64,000 nucleotides of DNA. It comes from Nissolia schottii (taxonomy: Eukaryota; Streptophyta; Magnoliopsida; Fabales; Fabaceae). This document shows positions 11,214 to 23,939 of this stretch, in pieces. Under the pieces are notes generated by a model. The model did no database searches, was not told where the DNA came from, and was given only the letters and a program-made list of their open reading frames with translations. The stretch lies in assembly GCA_003254905.1 (NCBI GenBank), contig QANU01047381.1:301048-365047 (forward strand), written 5' to 3'. A program made the position numbers and the translations under genes. The stretch's first letter is position 1, and every line of letters begins with the position of its first letter.

Positions 11214-13757
11214 ATCTGATGTATGGAAAGGGCAACCATAACCATGCAGATGTTCTTTGATTTCGAGATTATTATCCATCTATGGCTAGGTGTCTGGGAA
11301 AGACATGTATATGTAGTGGAAAAATCACAAGCACGTAGTAAAAATAATAATATTTCCTGCTTGAATTAAACTTATGAGAAATGTAATATATATGACAAAC
11401 AATATATCCAAGAGTGCGAAAATTAAATAGACAAAGCTAGATAACACACACCAATTGTTAACGTAGAAAATCCCCAATCACGGGACCTAGTCCAAAAAAC
11501 TTCCACTATGAAAATATCAATGAGTACAACAAAAGAGTTCCACGAAAGGAATCTTTAAGACGAAAGCTTATTCACTATTAAAAGGGTGGAATAAATAATA
11601 GAGCAACAAGCTCAAAAGACTCACACAGGGTAAAAGCAATACAACTAAATAGGAAATAAAAATATTTTGAGGTTACCATATTAACACCCACAATTTCTAG
11701 AACAAGTGATGGAAGTCGTGTTGAAAACGAAGTACAAAATAGTACTCAATAAATATCAGAACGAGCCAAAAATTCTCTAATGAAAAGAAAAATTGGTGGC
11801 TGTGTTTCATGTATTGTATTGTTGCTGATGAGATGCATATATAAATAATATATGCATATAAGGATTTCAATTCAAATCCTTAAAAAGAAAACCAAATCCA
11901 AATCTTTTTAGTTTTTTTTAATTTTTTTAAAAATATTCTCGATACCTGAACTTCTATGAAGGTATCGATACTTTCTAGTATTTGAACAATTATGATTCAA
12001 TCACAAATGTAAAATAATAAGCAATTAAGGTTGGTGGAACATGTGGCAAAATCTTAGATGTCATGGTATCGATAGCATTGAATTCTATAGGGTACCGGAA
12101 TAAACCCCTAATATATATGATAATAAATAATATAAGTGTTATACCTAGTTTGATAAAGACCGTAACACAAGTCTTCTTTCCTCCGTGGATTAGAAACTGT
12201 ACATTATTCTAGGCTTTAGACATATAACTCCGGTTTTAATTTACTTATGTTTTCTCTTGAATTGTCAATTTGTTGTGTCATTGGCTAGTCTAGTAATCCC
12301 CATGTTTATTGCTTTGCTATGCTCCTTTCGAACTCCACCTAAATATATGTTGTTGTAGTAGAATATATATTGGTTGCAATTATGGATTTCCTGCAGTTGG
12401 AGCATCTTATATTTGTTTTGAATATATATAGAAGTCATAAAAGAGAAATAAGCACATTTAAATTGTATCCTAAATTTAGAGAGGGCTCCATTTAATTGAA
12501 GTGTTTGTATTTATATCTTCCCATATGTCATAGTTATATTCAAAATAAACTTTGAGAGGATATCGTAATCCAAACTTTTTGATCTCGATTGGAGTCATCT
12601 AAAGGGTGCCGTTTTAAAGTGGCTTCGTGTTTGTCAACTTCACTATCACTAATGTTTCATTATGTTGAAGACTTTTCATACATGTGCCTGCCAATAATAT
12701 ATATGGACCGTTGGCTTCTCCTTCATGATCACTAGTGTGGTCCAATATATATGGCAGCTACGATCGAAGTTCATGAATACTTTTTAGATCTCATTATGAA
12801 TAAGCATCAAGTTCAATAAAAATGCTTGAGCATGAATTCTCCACATGCTTAAGCTGCATTTACTTCAAAGTTGAAACTGGTCTTGAGCATCATCCATAAT
12901 ATTCTAATTAGAGTTTAATTGTTATGCACTAAATGTCATCTAATCAAATCCTCTAATGTCAAAAATTTGATTCTATTTTTTATTATTTTAAAAATCATGC
13001 ATATAAAAAAATTTAATTGAATGAAATTAGTATAAAAAAAACTGTCAATACTTAAAAAAATAAAACTCTTTAAATTAGCTTAATGGATTTTAATAATAAA
13101 AACTGGGCCCAATTAAATTTATCTTGGGCTACTAAAGGCTATACTATTGAAGGATAAATTATTGATACATACGTACTACTAACAATTGATTTGGTGAAGT
13201 GATTTAACATGTACTTTTTTTTTAAATAAACTCTATCGAGTTTGAATATTGTAAATGAAAAAATTAAAATGCTAAAAAATAGTCCTTATATTTGACTGGA
13301 AATTGATTAGTTGAAACCTAGGGAATAATTATTAATGATATATTTAGAAATAGAGAATTCAATCATGAAGATTCTCTTTCTTAATTTTCCTTCGGTTGAT
13401 AAGCATGTCAAGAAATTATAATAAGACTATTTAAAAAACAAAAAAATTGTAACCGAAATGTTAGTGTGTATCACCTTAATTATGATCGATGACATAAACT
13501 CATATAAGGTAAAACCGTATGTGAGAAAAAAAAATATTAAAGAAGTCCCAATAAATAAAGTGAATCATATAAGAAAAAATAGCTAGATGAAGACGGGTGT
13601 AGATGGCTAAATAAAAACTAAGAAATAATAATTAGTGAACTGAACTATACCGATCAGCGATGTGAATAGAAGTTGCAAATTCAATTAATTAATATTGGTT
13701 CGACAAAAATAAATTCATATTCGGAAAACAAGAATATTAAGAGGTCAGAGCTCTAAA
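11214..13757. other. Intergenic with a degenerate LTR remnant (about 11330-12110, minus)
   Basis: On the minus strand 11330-12110 shows reiterated GGTATCGATAC words (about 11945-12075), then a TATA-like ATATATTTATATATG near 11840, then leader-like sequence: the order of a worn LTR. Beyond 12110 I see only AT-rich sequence with no gene. Confidence 0.4.
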
Positions 13758-14029
13758 TGTTAGAATATATTGATATATTATAATATCTTGTTAGAATATA
13801 CTGATGCATTGTAATATCCTATTAAAATATATTAAGATATTATAATATTCTAACATATCGTAAATTATATTCTAGATTAATTTTAATTGATTTAGTTATT
13901 TATTAGGTTTATTTTGTCATTATTATCTTGATTCTCTGTCTAACTTATAAATATGTGTTTGCTCATTTGTAATGTAACATAACTTAAACAAACATTTCTC
14001 CACCATTATTTGCTTTGTCTTTCTTATTG
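13758..14029 (+). repeat. 5' LTR, first part
   Basis: Carries three TTAGAATATA-type subunits where the 3' LTR has two, so about 30 bp was gained or lost. It also holds TTATAAATA-like text near 13943 as a likely TATA box. Continues at 23632-23669 beyond the CACTA element. Confidence 0.8.
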
Positions 14030-14699
14030 CACTACTAGAAACAACGGAATTATCGTCGGAAAGTTACCGTCGGAAAATGATCCGACGGTATTACCGTTGG
14101 AAAACACAGCAAAATCCGATAGTAAAGACTTCTAAGACGAACTGGATTATTGGTCATGATTACCGTCAGAAATCAAACCCCAACCGTAAAATTGACAGTA
14201 ACATTTGGCGTTAAGTGGCGCGGGTTTAGGCGAAAGTATTACCATCAGTTTCTTTTTATGGTAATCGGTTTTGGTGTTGATACTGTCGAAAATATCCGAC
14301 GATAAAAGAGTCCAAATTTGAAGCGACACATGTTTATCCCACGAGTGTAACGTTGAACCAATTACTGTCAAAAAAATCCAACGGTAATGGTCTGGAAGTG
14401 TGAACAGGTGCACGTGTTCTCTACGCGTGTAACGTTGGAAAAGTTACCGTCAGATTTGTCCGATGGTAACAATCTTGAACTATAAAGCCTAAATGGAGTA
14501 GTACATTACCATTGAAAATATCCAATGGTAACGAAAATGAAAAATTGCCAAAATTTAGCGCCATTATTTCGTACCATTGGAAATTCTGATAGAAAGCTAA
14601 CGGTAATCTATTTATTTAATGATGCGTTTTGAAGAAGCGATTATAGTCAGACTGTTCCTATTCACCGTCAGAAATATCCGATGGTAATGTTTTGAAATC

Positions 14700-16130
14700 G
14701 AATTTCACTCACCCACCAACACCATTGCCCTCATTTTGTTCTTTCTATTCCTTTCTCTTCTCATCTCCTCTTATTTCTCCCTCCTTCTTCTTTCCCTAAT
14801 TTTTGTTGTTATTATTAACCTGGTTCTCTGCTATTCTACCATTTGTTAAGAATGAGGTGGGTCATTTCTACCAATAATTTGATTTTTTTTTTGGTGTTAT
14901 CAAGTTAATTGAGCTGAAAAGTAAGAAAACCCTAGGTGGTTTTTCTATGTTCTTTAATTTTAGTAATTTTTAGTTAGTGCTGCAACCAGAGTTTCATATA
15001 TGCAGCTTAACTTTGTTTTTTCTTCTTTTGGAGCATTTAAATGTTTGGTGATTCATTTTGTCCCCTTGATTTCAGAGAGACTATGTAGTTTTTGATTTTC
15101 ATTAGATTTAGCTTCACTTGATTAAGTTGGATGGAAATTATTGTTTAAATCTAATACTGGTGTTTGTGTTTCCAATAGGCCTTTTCAAAATTCAAAGTAT
15201 TGATCTTTATTTTTTAGATTTTTCTCCATTTTGTTGTTTGGATCCTTGGAGTTGATTGGAGAATTGGTGGGTTTTGATTTGCAATATCTTGCGGTTTTTG
15301 TGGTTGTGTATGCTTCTGTGGATTTTTTATGTGCAGGAAGGGATTTGTACCTATTATGAACATATAGGGAATTTGATTTATGAGTTGGCTTAACAAAATT
15401 TTTAAAGGCTCTGACCATAGATTTTGGAAGGGCATTAGCATGGGAATTATAATGGGGATGCGGATTATTACTCACCATCAACTTCTGGGGTAACGATTTT
15501 CAACACTCCTTAACAATGGCTTTCGAATTCTTTGGGATTGTCAATTTTCTTTTTTGAACATCTTTTGATGTGAATTTGAATGCAGGATGTTTGGCATGAT
15601 AATGAGAATGAAGATACAGATCATGCTATTGCATTATATCTGGTGGAAGAGAATAAAAAAAGGAAACAATGTAAATGGTGAGTGATATAGCTCTCATATA
15701 CTGTTGCATATTCATGAAATGACTTCATGTATGGTAGTGCATTAGTATTAATCTTTACAATTGGAGGGACAACTTGCTACCGAATAAATGCAAATTGGAA
15801 AGTTCTAAATTTCTAATAATCGTATAACTATTGTTCTAGTTATTATTCTTGTTTTTCCATTGCAATATCTTTCATTTTGTGAGCTTAAATTGTTGGAAAA
15901 CACAAATATGAATGAAATTTTGAGAACTTCTGTATCTTGTTCTACAATTTTTAGATATTGCATGCTTAACTCTGCTTCTTCTTAGCTCATGGTGTTTCTT
16001 GTCCTTATGGAACTTGTGTTTATAGTATAAAGTGTTGTGAGCATGTTCTTTCTTCCATAGGAACATTGCTACTCTGCTATTATGACATTGTTTTCCCACA
16101 TGAAGCATCTATATACTTAAATTATTACAA
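14700..16130 (+). pseudogene. Captured 5' part of a DA1-like (UIM/LIM ubiquitin receptor) gene
   Basis: An exon at 15380-15489 starts MSWLNKIFKGSDHRF and, after a 1-bp frame change and a stop, continues HGNYNGDADYYSPSTSG. It is followed by a GT donor at 15490, a 96-bp intron ending TGCAG at 15585, and a second exon (15586-15677) reading DVWHDNENEDTDHAIALYLV and EENKKRKQ, then a GTGAGT donor. The start MGW-NKIFKGS and the acidic ubiquitin-interacting motif D-AIAL-L-EE are hallmarks of DA1/DAR proteins, which limit organ growth through ubiquitin signalling. LIM and peptidase regions are absent. The CT-rich upstream stretch (14700-14820) and AT-rich tracts with CTAG-type intron context look like the gene's own 5'UTR and introns. 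Introns kept, so it was copied from DNA. Broken by the frame change and the stop. Confidence 0.75.
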
Positions 16131-17429
16131 AAAGCAACATATATAATTTACAGAATTAAATAATAATTTAATATTTAGAATAATAATAAAAGTAAAATAA
16201 TAATTAAATATGTTTAAAAAAATTATTTATCTTTACCATCGAAAATTCCTACAGTAAAATCGATGGTAGTTACCGTTGATTATTACCGACAGTAATTCAT
16301 CATAAAATTATGTATAAATATCATTGAATTTTCATCGTAATTTGTAACACCTTAGCTAGCTACTTACGCTTAAGTAGTAAGTAATGCTCACAAGTTTGTT
16401 ACTGCTCGACTGAATTACTTTTAGAATTATTTTTTAAAGTACAATCGTTATGAAAATAGGGCCAATTTAAAACTTTTCTTTGTTTTACAAATTCTTGGTT
16501 ATGAAAACGTGAGTCATACTCGTGTCGAGATGAATTCTACTAACTAAAGAAACTCATACGCTTGAGGGAATATTAAAAACACTTTCTCATCATACATTAC
16601 TACCACACATACATACCAAGTGGTCCGGGGTTTACATACGTCACAACAAAATACACACACACACACATGTATACAGCAAGTATAGCTACGCATGGGACAT
16701 GTAGTGTAGCTACCCTACCGTCCCATGTGCCGAAAGAAAATAACATATACAAATATACGAGCCTAGTTCTAATGGACCATCCGCTCGCCACGATAGTTGT
16801 CCGCCCTACGTAAGGTTCATAACTTAGAAGTGGTGCTCCCCATTCTTGTTATTGTCGGAGGTTGACTTTGCCATTGCGTCTGCTCATGACTTCCTGTCCT
16901 ACGATCTTCAGCATCCTCGTTTGAAGCCCACGATGTGGGGTCAACTCTCACATGCGAGCGTGGGTCCTGGACTCTGCGGCAACCCTACAACACACCAGGT
17001 CATCCTAGAACCATAAGTAAATGGTAGGGGTGAACACGGGTCGTACCCAACCCGCCGACCCGCCAAATTTGACCCAATCCGACCCGGGCGGGTCGGTTTT
17101 GGCGGGTCGGCGGGTCAGACCCAACGAACCCGCCATGTTTTGTGGGTCGAGTCACGGGTCAGTGTTTCTAAATCCGACCCGACCCGACCCGCCTAAAGTA
17201 ATTATATTAAAAATATTAACCTATAAGCCTTGCCTTCAGCCTTCCTACCCTTTCACTTCACTATTTCAAAATCAAAATTCAAAACAAAACCTAACCCTTC
17301 CCAGCCCCATCTCTTCTCTGCGCCGCTGCCTCTTCGTCTTCCTCCTGCTACCCCTCACAGCTTCCCCTTCGCGTTTCTGCGCCGCCTCCCCGCGACCCCG
17401 CAGCCACCCGCGACCCCCCGCAGCAACCC

Positions 17430-17491
17430 NNNNNNNNNNNNNNNNNNNNNNNNNNNNNNNNNNNNNNNNNNNNNNNNNNNNNNNNNNNNNN
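17430..17491. other. Assembly gap, 62 Ns
   Basis: Run of N inside the hAT element, in a GC-rich CCCCGCAGC repeat. True length unknown; open frames drawn across it are meaningless. Confidence 1.
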
Positions 17492-17568
17492 CCCCCCGCA
17501 GCCACCCCGCGACCTCGCAGCCTCTTTCCCTAATTTAACCTGCTCTTTGTTGTGCTCTCCTGCTCTGT

Positions 17569-17571
<3 letters not shown>

Positions 17572-17605
<34 letters not shown>
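17572..17605. repeat. (TG)17 microsatellite
   Basis: Continuous TG dinucleotides, followed to about 17710 by degenerate G/T-rich GGGGGTCTGTGGGCTG repeats. Confidence 0.95.
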
Positions 17606-17607
<2 letters not shown>

Positions 17608-18484
17608 TGCTGAGTGTGTGTGTGGGTCTATGGGCTGTGGGGGGTCTGTGGGCTGCTGTGTGTGTGTAGGGGGGTCTGTGGGCTGGGGGGTCTGTGTGGG
17701 CTGGGCTGCTGTGGTTAAAAACACAATTTTTTCAAAAAAAAAAAAAAATAGGGCGGGTCACCCGCTGACCCGCCAAAACCTACCCGACCCAGGCGGGTCT
17801 GGCGGGTACCCATAAAAAATTGTGTTTTTATCCGACCCGACCCGCCCGCCCGCCAGACGTTGGGTCGGGTCTGTGACACGGGCGGGTCCTACCCGACTCG
17901 ACCCGTGTGCACCCCTAGTAAATGGGGGTGAGAACTTACGTCCTCAAAGGGAATCCTGTGGGGTTGACTCTGTTCTTTATATTCACTTATGGTTCTGTTG
18001 CTCAGGGGTCTCTAATTATAAATTAAAAAGCTAAGACGCCCTACTTCATTTTAGTCCATACTAGTCCTGAGCAGCTTTATCTATTTACTAGGTGACGAGG
18101 GGAAAACTAATCTTGTATTACCTACTTTTATGACATCGCGCTTTCTAATCTTAAACGCGTACACATTTTGCGACGCCAGGTCGCGTTTGCTCGTAATTTA
18201 TGAAAACTTGAAGGAAATACTCGTGATACCGAATCACGTTGTGTTTGCCCTATGGCATAAACATATATCATTTTTCTGAACTTAACCTTTTCACATATGT
18301 AACTCACAAATACCATGCATGCAGGGGCTAATGGGGATCCTCTTATGTGCCCGTCGATGTTTCCATTGGGGTACATACTTCTTTCCCTCCATGTACCCAT
18401 CAGTTGACTACCACCACTATCAGAGTACATCCTTCTTTTCTCAGGTTGAGCTCGAACCAGTTTGGTAGCGACCCACATACGCAT

Positions 18485-18835
18485 TTAGTATAAAACGTAA
18501 CCACCCCCTGTGAGGTGGTGAGGGGATGCCCTGTGACAAGCTAGAGAGGTTAACTTTCATTCTTAACATAACCATCCCCTGTGAGATGGTGAGGGGTTAT
18601 CTTGGGACATGCCAAAAAGGGGAATTTCTTAATCATCTTCTAATTATCCATCCCATATCATAAGTTGAAAGGATTTCCCTCACATGACCGCCTTACCGTC
18701 GCATATCGGACGTTGAAGGGATTGCCATCATGTGACTGCCTTACCGCCGCATATGGGACGTTGAAAGGGATTTGCCACCATGTGACCACCTTGCCGCCGG
18801 ATATTGGACGTTAAAGGGATCGCTGAGAGGAGGAT
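18485..18835. repeat. Two tandem repeat families in the LTR-like region
   Basis: ACCACCCCCTGTGAGGTGG and ACCATCCCCTGTGAGATGG are two copies about 70 bp apart (from 18500). From 18670 three units of about 60 bp carry CGCATATGGGACGTTGAA or variants and CATGTGACNNCCTTACCGCC. Such blocks are typical of plant LTRs. Confidence 0.7.
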
Positions 18836-19296
18836 TTCTAGACCATCTTCCGTGTAATCATTTTCTAGGGTAAGTCGAATTGATTTGGCCGAAAAAACAT
18901 CTAATGTCTCATGCAATTCTAAGATTCATTTATTATCTTTTTAACTTTAGCGTTTAATTTTCTAGCGATCTAACCTAAGGTCACCCTAATTTTCTCCTAA
19001 TGGGAAACCTTTAATTCCTCATGATGCATGTCAATGTTCAAATATAATATATAGCAGATACAATAAGCATATAATTCAAACACATAATCCTATACCTTTC
19101 TACGACTGCACACACAGACATACGACGGGAAAATTTCGTAAGTTTCACTCTGTTGTCTCTTTTATGACAGGAAAACTTCTAGTTTGGAATACTTTGATTT
19201 GGTTCTAGTCTCTTTCTTTCTTTTAAACTCGATTGTCATAACTTTCATTAAATCCCCTAATTATCCCTCAAAACTCCATAATTCGCTTGTTACCCA

Positions 19297-19640
19297 AAAT
19301 TCCCAATTTTCTTGAAAATTTTAGTTATAAAAAACCCAAAGGGCCCAGGACTCCACCCCAAGGTTTTTGATAGCCCTAAACTCATTTTTTATTATAATAA
19401 ACCCATATTTTTAACCCAAATCTCTGAAATTTCAGTTTTGCCCTTTTTCGCCCAAAACGCCATTTTACTCAAAATTCCCGATTTTCTTCGAATTTTTAGT
19501 TATCAAAAACTCAAAGGGCCCAAGACTCCACCCAAGGTTTTTGATAGCCCTAAACTCATTTTTCTTAAATATAAACTCAGATTTTCAATCCGAAACCCCA
19601 AAATTTCCGTTTTGCCCCTTTTACCCGTAAACGTCATTTT
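19297..19640. repeat. Tandem duplication, period about 174 bp
   Basis: The text AAAATTCCC.ATTTTCTT...TTTTAGTTAT.AAAA and AAGGTTTTTGATAGCCCTAA recurs at 19297 and 19471. The copies are clearly similar but not identical. Confidence 0.8.
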
Positions 19641-20482
19641 ACTCAATTTACTTGAAAACTTTGTCGGGGGTTCCAAAAATTTTGAAACTTAACACCCCCA
19701 CTCAATTTTTCATGTAGATTTAAAAAATGAGGTTAGTTTTTCAAGTTGAAAACCCCTTTTTGTATTTTAACCCAAAACCGAAACAGCTCCCATAAATTCC
19801 CAAAATTTCTCTAACAATCCTAGCTAAAATCCTTACATGCATTTTCCCCAATCAATTTTCTCAACCAAGACCCAATTGAAGTATCCAAACACAGGCTTCA
19901 AATATGCATACAATTCAGATTTAACAACAAACAAATTAGAGTAAAAGATTAAGAAAACTTAGCCTTCCTCCTGAAGACGAAACCCCATTGCTTGCGGGGC
20001 TAAGAAACCCACCTAAGCTCTCAGACTTCCTTGCTTTTCCATTCCCTTTGGGACTCCTTTTTCCTTGATGAATTGAAGAATGAAATCCAGAATTTTATGA
20101 TGAAAATAATGGAGGAGAAACTATCTTCCTTGAGGGCAAAATGGAGAGACAATGGTGGCTGGTGGTGCATGCATGTGGGTGGTGGTGGCTTGGATGAAGA
20201 TGATGGTGGTTTGGATGATGAAAGCTATGGTGATGGAAGAATGATTATGATGACGATGATGAGGATGGGCTGGTGATGAAGAGATGATGATGGAAATGGA
20301 ATTGATGGTGGTGGTGGGAAGCTTGATGTGGTGGCTATGGAGGATGAAAAATCTTGATGGTGGTGGCTTGGTGATGGTGGCCCAATTCGTGGTGATGAGA
20401 TGAGATGAAGGAGCTGTAGATTTGTTTTTTCTCCACAAGTTGTGTGAAAAAGATTCTTTCTCTGACCTTGATGGCTTGGTTT

Positions 20483-21647
20483 TGATGACGACAACAAACA
20501 TCAACAAAAAGCAAAAAAAGGGAAGGACACAATCAAAGAACCGCAAAGCTCAACTGTTTATCACTGAAGGTTCAAGTGTTTTACCTTAGTATCTAAATAG
20601 TTAGCATGTGTTATGATATTGTGGTTTATGGCTCAAAAGGTTTTCAACATAAACAAGGATAACACTTTTCTAAAACCCTAAAATCATTTACCAACACTTT
20701 TGTCGGGTTTGAAACACTTTGAAAACAATTTCTGCATGAGTAATCGATTACCACCATTTGAAATTCAAAATTTTTTGAATCTTTTTAGGTGTAATCGATT
20801 ACCAATTCGAAGTAATCGATTACCACCTCAGCAAATTTGAATTTGGGCAAAATTTAAGCGTGTAATCGATTACCACACTTGGTTAATCGATTATGTTCTC
20901 GAATGGGTGTGTTTTTTCATGAAACAATGCGATGTTTGGCATTTGTATGCTACGACAATGGTTCATGAACAGACACCTCTGCCTATATAAGGTTGGAACT
21001 CATGCAAAGCAACAACACAACACCAGAACTACAATCTTTCATCATTTTTACAAGTTCTGATAAATTTTCAAAGTTCATTTTTCAATCCAAAAACTCAGAA
21101 AGCATTGAGCCATAATTGTCATATCATTTGTGCTCTTTATTCAGGATTATCCTTCCCTGAGTTTAGGATTGGGTAAAAAGCCATTGTACAATTCTTCTTC
21201 AAATTGTTAATTGTGGTTGTAAACATCGTAGTGTTCAGTGTGTTTTCTGATTATCACCATAGAGTTCGGTGAGGGCATTGTGTAACTAGGGGAACGATTA
21301 TGTTATCTTGAAGTTGTCGGTGTAAGCGCCTCGGTTGTGAGGTTGTACACAACACAGTTTACATAGTGGAAAAATCCCTGAATCAGAATAGGGGACTAGA
21401 CGTAGCCTTCGGTGGTTGAAGGTGAACCAGGATAAAATCTCTGGTGTGATTTTTCCTATCCCTACACTCTTTATATTCAGTAATTTACATTTTTGTTGCA
21501 TTAACATTATCAATCATTCTGTTTATTGCTGGGTATTGATCATAATTTGGGAATTAGGGTTTCAAACTAATTATCATTTTCAAAGAACAAAAATCAAGGA
21601 AAAACAAGAGAAACCTACTTCACCCCCCTCTTAGGTTGCTATCTGAA
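20483..21647 (+). mobile_element. SIRE-like (Copia) solo LTR, plus orientation
   Basis: Begins near TGATGACGACAACAAACATC and ends near TTCACCCCCCTCTTAGGTTG, both characteristic of long LTRs of the SIRE/Maximus lineage. Four copies of the palindrome (G)TAATCGATTACC lie at 20750-20890, upstream of a TATA box TATATAA at 20984-20990. Leader-like sequence follows. No internal coding sequence adjoins either side, so it is a solo LTR. Boundaries are approximate to about 10 bp and I did not find a clear 5-bp duplication. Confidence 0.6.
20984..20990 (+). promoter_or_regulatory. TATA box of the SIRE-like LTR
   Basis: TATATAA in the context GCCTATATAAGG, about 30 bp before the AGCAACAACACAACACC leader-like text. 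Confidence 0.6.
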
Positions 21648-23631
21648 GTTACAAGTTGAAGAGAAGGAAACGTTGTATGAAAGTGGAGAGAAAATGGTTA
21701 GGTTGCCTTATGCTTTAAAGCTTCGTTTGCTTGCCTTTTTTCTTTTGTTTAATTGTGATTAAGGCAATATGAATTTGCCTCAGCCTTCATGATTTGGCCG
21801 AATGGCCATGTGGAAGTGTGGCTCACAAGCGTGGCGACACACGTCACACCACGTGTCGTCATGCATGTGTGATGGCTAACAGGTGTTCGTAGAGTTTTCG
21901 GGCGTGATTTGAGTCTTTTCGGGACTCAAAAAGAGGTGTTTTGACCCCAAAAATTAAAATAAATCAAAGAGAGGTAAAATTAATAATTTCCCTCCAAAAC
22001 ATATTCTAATACATATATTTTACCCTTAATATACTTTATGTGAAAAGAAAAACGGGTTTGGGTTCTAGAAACCACTCGTAACACTGAAACAAGACATTCC
22101 TTGGTAATTACTCGAGTTACAAAAAGAACACAGTCTCTTCTGGAATGACTCTAAGGTGCAATAAAGGTGTTTAAGAATCTTGGAATGACATGTGAATCTA
22201 CTCCAAGACATTCGTTGGTAATTTAGGCATGATTGTATGGTTACTAAGGCCATCGGTTGGCCGACGAGGCTCACCGGGGTTTATCTAGCAACTAGAGGCT
22301 CAGGGAAATGTTTTTCGCCTTTTCTAAATACTTGGTTGACATCTTAGTAGCTTCAATAAGCCTCCCAGGATATAATTTTGATAACGTGAGAGGTGTTAAA
22401 AGAATTCATAAATGTCTCACACTTCAGTGGGTTTTCATTCCAATAACAAGGAAACTGAGGCGTAAGTTTTCGAATGCTTGGGCATCACTAAATAAAAGGA
22501 AAGTAGGTAAATTGTGGTTTTATTTAATATGGGGATTATCGTCGTATATGTGTTTTCTTTTAATTCTTTGGTTTTCGAGAGAAGTGGAGTTTATCCACAA
22601 GGTAAGGTGAAGAAGTGACGATGACACATCATACGCGTGGGTTCATTACACGATTCTTCAAGAAAACGAAGAGTTATCTTGAGAATTTTCTTCAAAAGAA
22701 AGGAAGTGACAATGGCAGCAAGAAGGATGAGAGAATGAGGGATGGGGGATGGATGGTGGATATGTCGATGGAGTTGTGAACGTGTCAATGAGGGAAATAC
22801 AAGAGTTCCATTCGAGAATTCGGCATTGCGGTCGACATAAGGGAAAGTTCTCAGTTAAGTTCGGTGAGGCTTAGAGAATTAGTTTCTCTAGTTATCTTCA
22901 CACCATTTCAACATAAAATGATTAATGAGAAATGAACTGACTCAGAGGCGTCAGCTAAAGAAAGAAAAAGAAGGTTTTTCAAGAAACGACTTGGAAACTT
23001 AAAAAAAATTTTCAGAGGACAGCTTAAGGGAAAACGTGTTCACTCTCATGGTAATTGGCTTTGAATGGCAGGGTCTGGGGCTTCTAACTTACTAGGGAAA
23101 CTAAAATGTATTTGAGTGAGGTAGCTTGTAGAGGCATTCTTATTTTTCTCTCGATGGGTTTTGCCTTTACGGAGGTGGGAGAGAACCATTGTATGAATGG
23201 AAGGAAAGAAAAGGAAATCACTTGGATCCCTAAATGAAAGGGTCTTAACTTTCTAGGTGAAATATGGAAAATTTTGAGGCAAATAACATGATTACTCTTT
23301 TTTTAAGGGAGGTGGTGACACACACGCTGACCGAATGGCTAAGTGTCTCAGGGGAAAAAGGTATTTCGAGATAGTGCTCAAAATAGCAAACAAGTGGGGT
23401 GTTACAAAATTAACCGACGGTAAATGGTTCAATACGAACTATTACTGGATCGCCATTAGCGTCAGCCTACACCGACACTAATTACCATCGGCTATATAAA
23501 TCTGACGGTAATAAGTTACCATCGAGGCTATTACCGTCGGTCCACTTTCTGATGGTAATTTCGACGGAAAGCATAAAATCTAAGGGTAATCGAGAAAAAA
23601 TTTGACAGTAATGAACATTTTTCTTGTAGTG

Positions 23632-23669
23632 TTGTGTCTATTATTTTTCTGATTTAAGATGAAATTTCA
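23632..23669 (+). repeat. 5' LTR, second part, downstream of the CACTA insertion
   Basis: TTGTGTCTATTATTTTTCTG and the following bases continue the LTR sequence and match the 3' LTR at about 24710-24735. Confidence 0.8.
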
Positions 23670-23671
23670 CA

Positions 23672-23683
23672 TGATATCAGAGC
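23672..23683 (+). other. Primer-binding site, initiator Met tRNA type
   Basis: TGATATCAGAGC, one mismatch to TGGTATCAGAGC, directly after the 5' LTR. Confidence 0.75.
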
Positions 23684-23939
23684 TATGGTATCCACCTTGA
23701 CAGCCTAACCTAATTCCGCTATCTTGAGTTCTTTTAAACTCATATATGCAATCCCTAAATTTCCATATAGCAAACAGAGTTTCTGAAAACCCCTAATTTC
23801 ACTCTCAAATTTGCCTTGATTTGGCATTGAAATCCCAAATTAGGGCTTCTTGAAATTGTCTTGTGGTTTTCCTTAGCTTCTACCTTAGTGTTTAAGGTGG
23901 TTAAGTAGTGATTAAACTCTAATTGAGTTTCTTGATGTA

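Larger units (their letters stand above)
17025..17917. mobile_element. hAT-type element with perfect 8-bp target duplication GTAAATGG
   Basis: GTAAATGG at 17017-17024 and again at 17918-17925. Ends TAGGGGTGAACACGGGTCG and the inverted CTAGGGGTGCACACGGGTCG match closely. Both ends are filled with GGGTCGGGT / ACCCGACCC words. The centre holds a CT-rich stretch, a (TG) microsatellite and the N gap. No transposase. This class of GGGTCGGGT-ended hAT element is common in dicot genomes. Confidence 0.88.
16344..23406 (-). mobile_element. Long LTR-like repeat (gypsy-like) inside CACTA element 1
   Basis: Bounded by TGTAACACC at 16344 and GGTGTTACA at 23406, with CACTA subterminal text resuming on both sides. 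The interior shows features of long plant LTRs: tandem GTGAGGTGGTGAGGGG and CGCATATGGGACGTTGAA units (18485-18835), a 174-bp duplication (19297-19640) and leader-like text. The part around 17926-18110 matches the repeat at 60422-62939 (both have GGGGGTGAGAACT... and CTGAGCAGCTTTATCTAT-type text). No gag or pol is present. It may be a solo LTR enlarged by later insertions. No convincing 5-bp target duplication was found, so the boundaries are tentative. Confidence 0.45.
14030..23631. mobile_element. CACTA element 1, 9.6 kb, non-autonomous, with TTG target duplication
   Basis: Starts CACTACTAGAAAC at 14030 and ends TTTTTCTTGTAGTG at 23631. Exactly TTG lies on both sides (14027-14029 and 23632-23634). 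The intact counterpart in the 3' LTR (around 24695-24720) reads through without insertion, confirming the site. Subterminal regions (14040-14700 and 23400-23620) repeat ACCGTCGG/CCGACGGTAA words in both orientations. No transposase gene is present. Subterminal text close to the right end, such as AATTATTTATCTTTA, also occurs in the element at 29782-37402, so they belong to one family and that element or its relatives may have mobilised this one. Confidence 0.92.

Noticed and set aside
14147-14413. 88-codon minus-strand frame near the CACTA element 1 left end
   Set aside because: Falls in subterminal repeats; not coding.
17021-17815. Open frames on both strands through the GC-rich, N-containing centre
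   Set aside because: They cross 62 Ns and low-complexity CCCCGCAGC and TG repeats inside a hAT element; not genes.
20121-20546. 141-codon minus-strand frame rich in His, Ser and Thr
   Set aside because: It is the complement of GATGGTGG simple repeats in an LTR-like region and has no family features.
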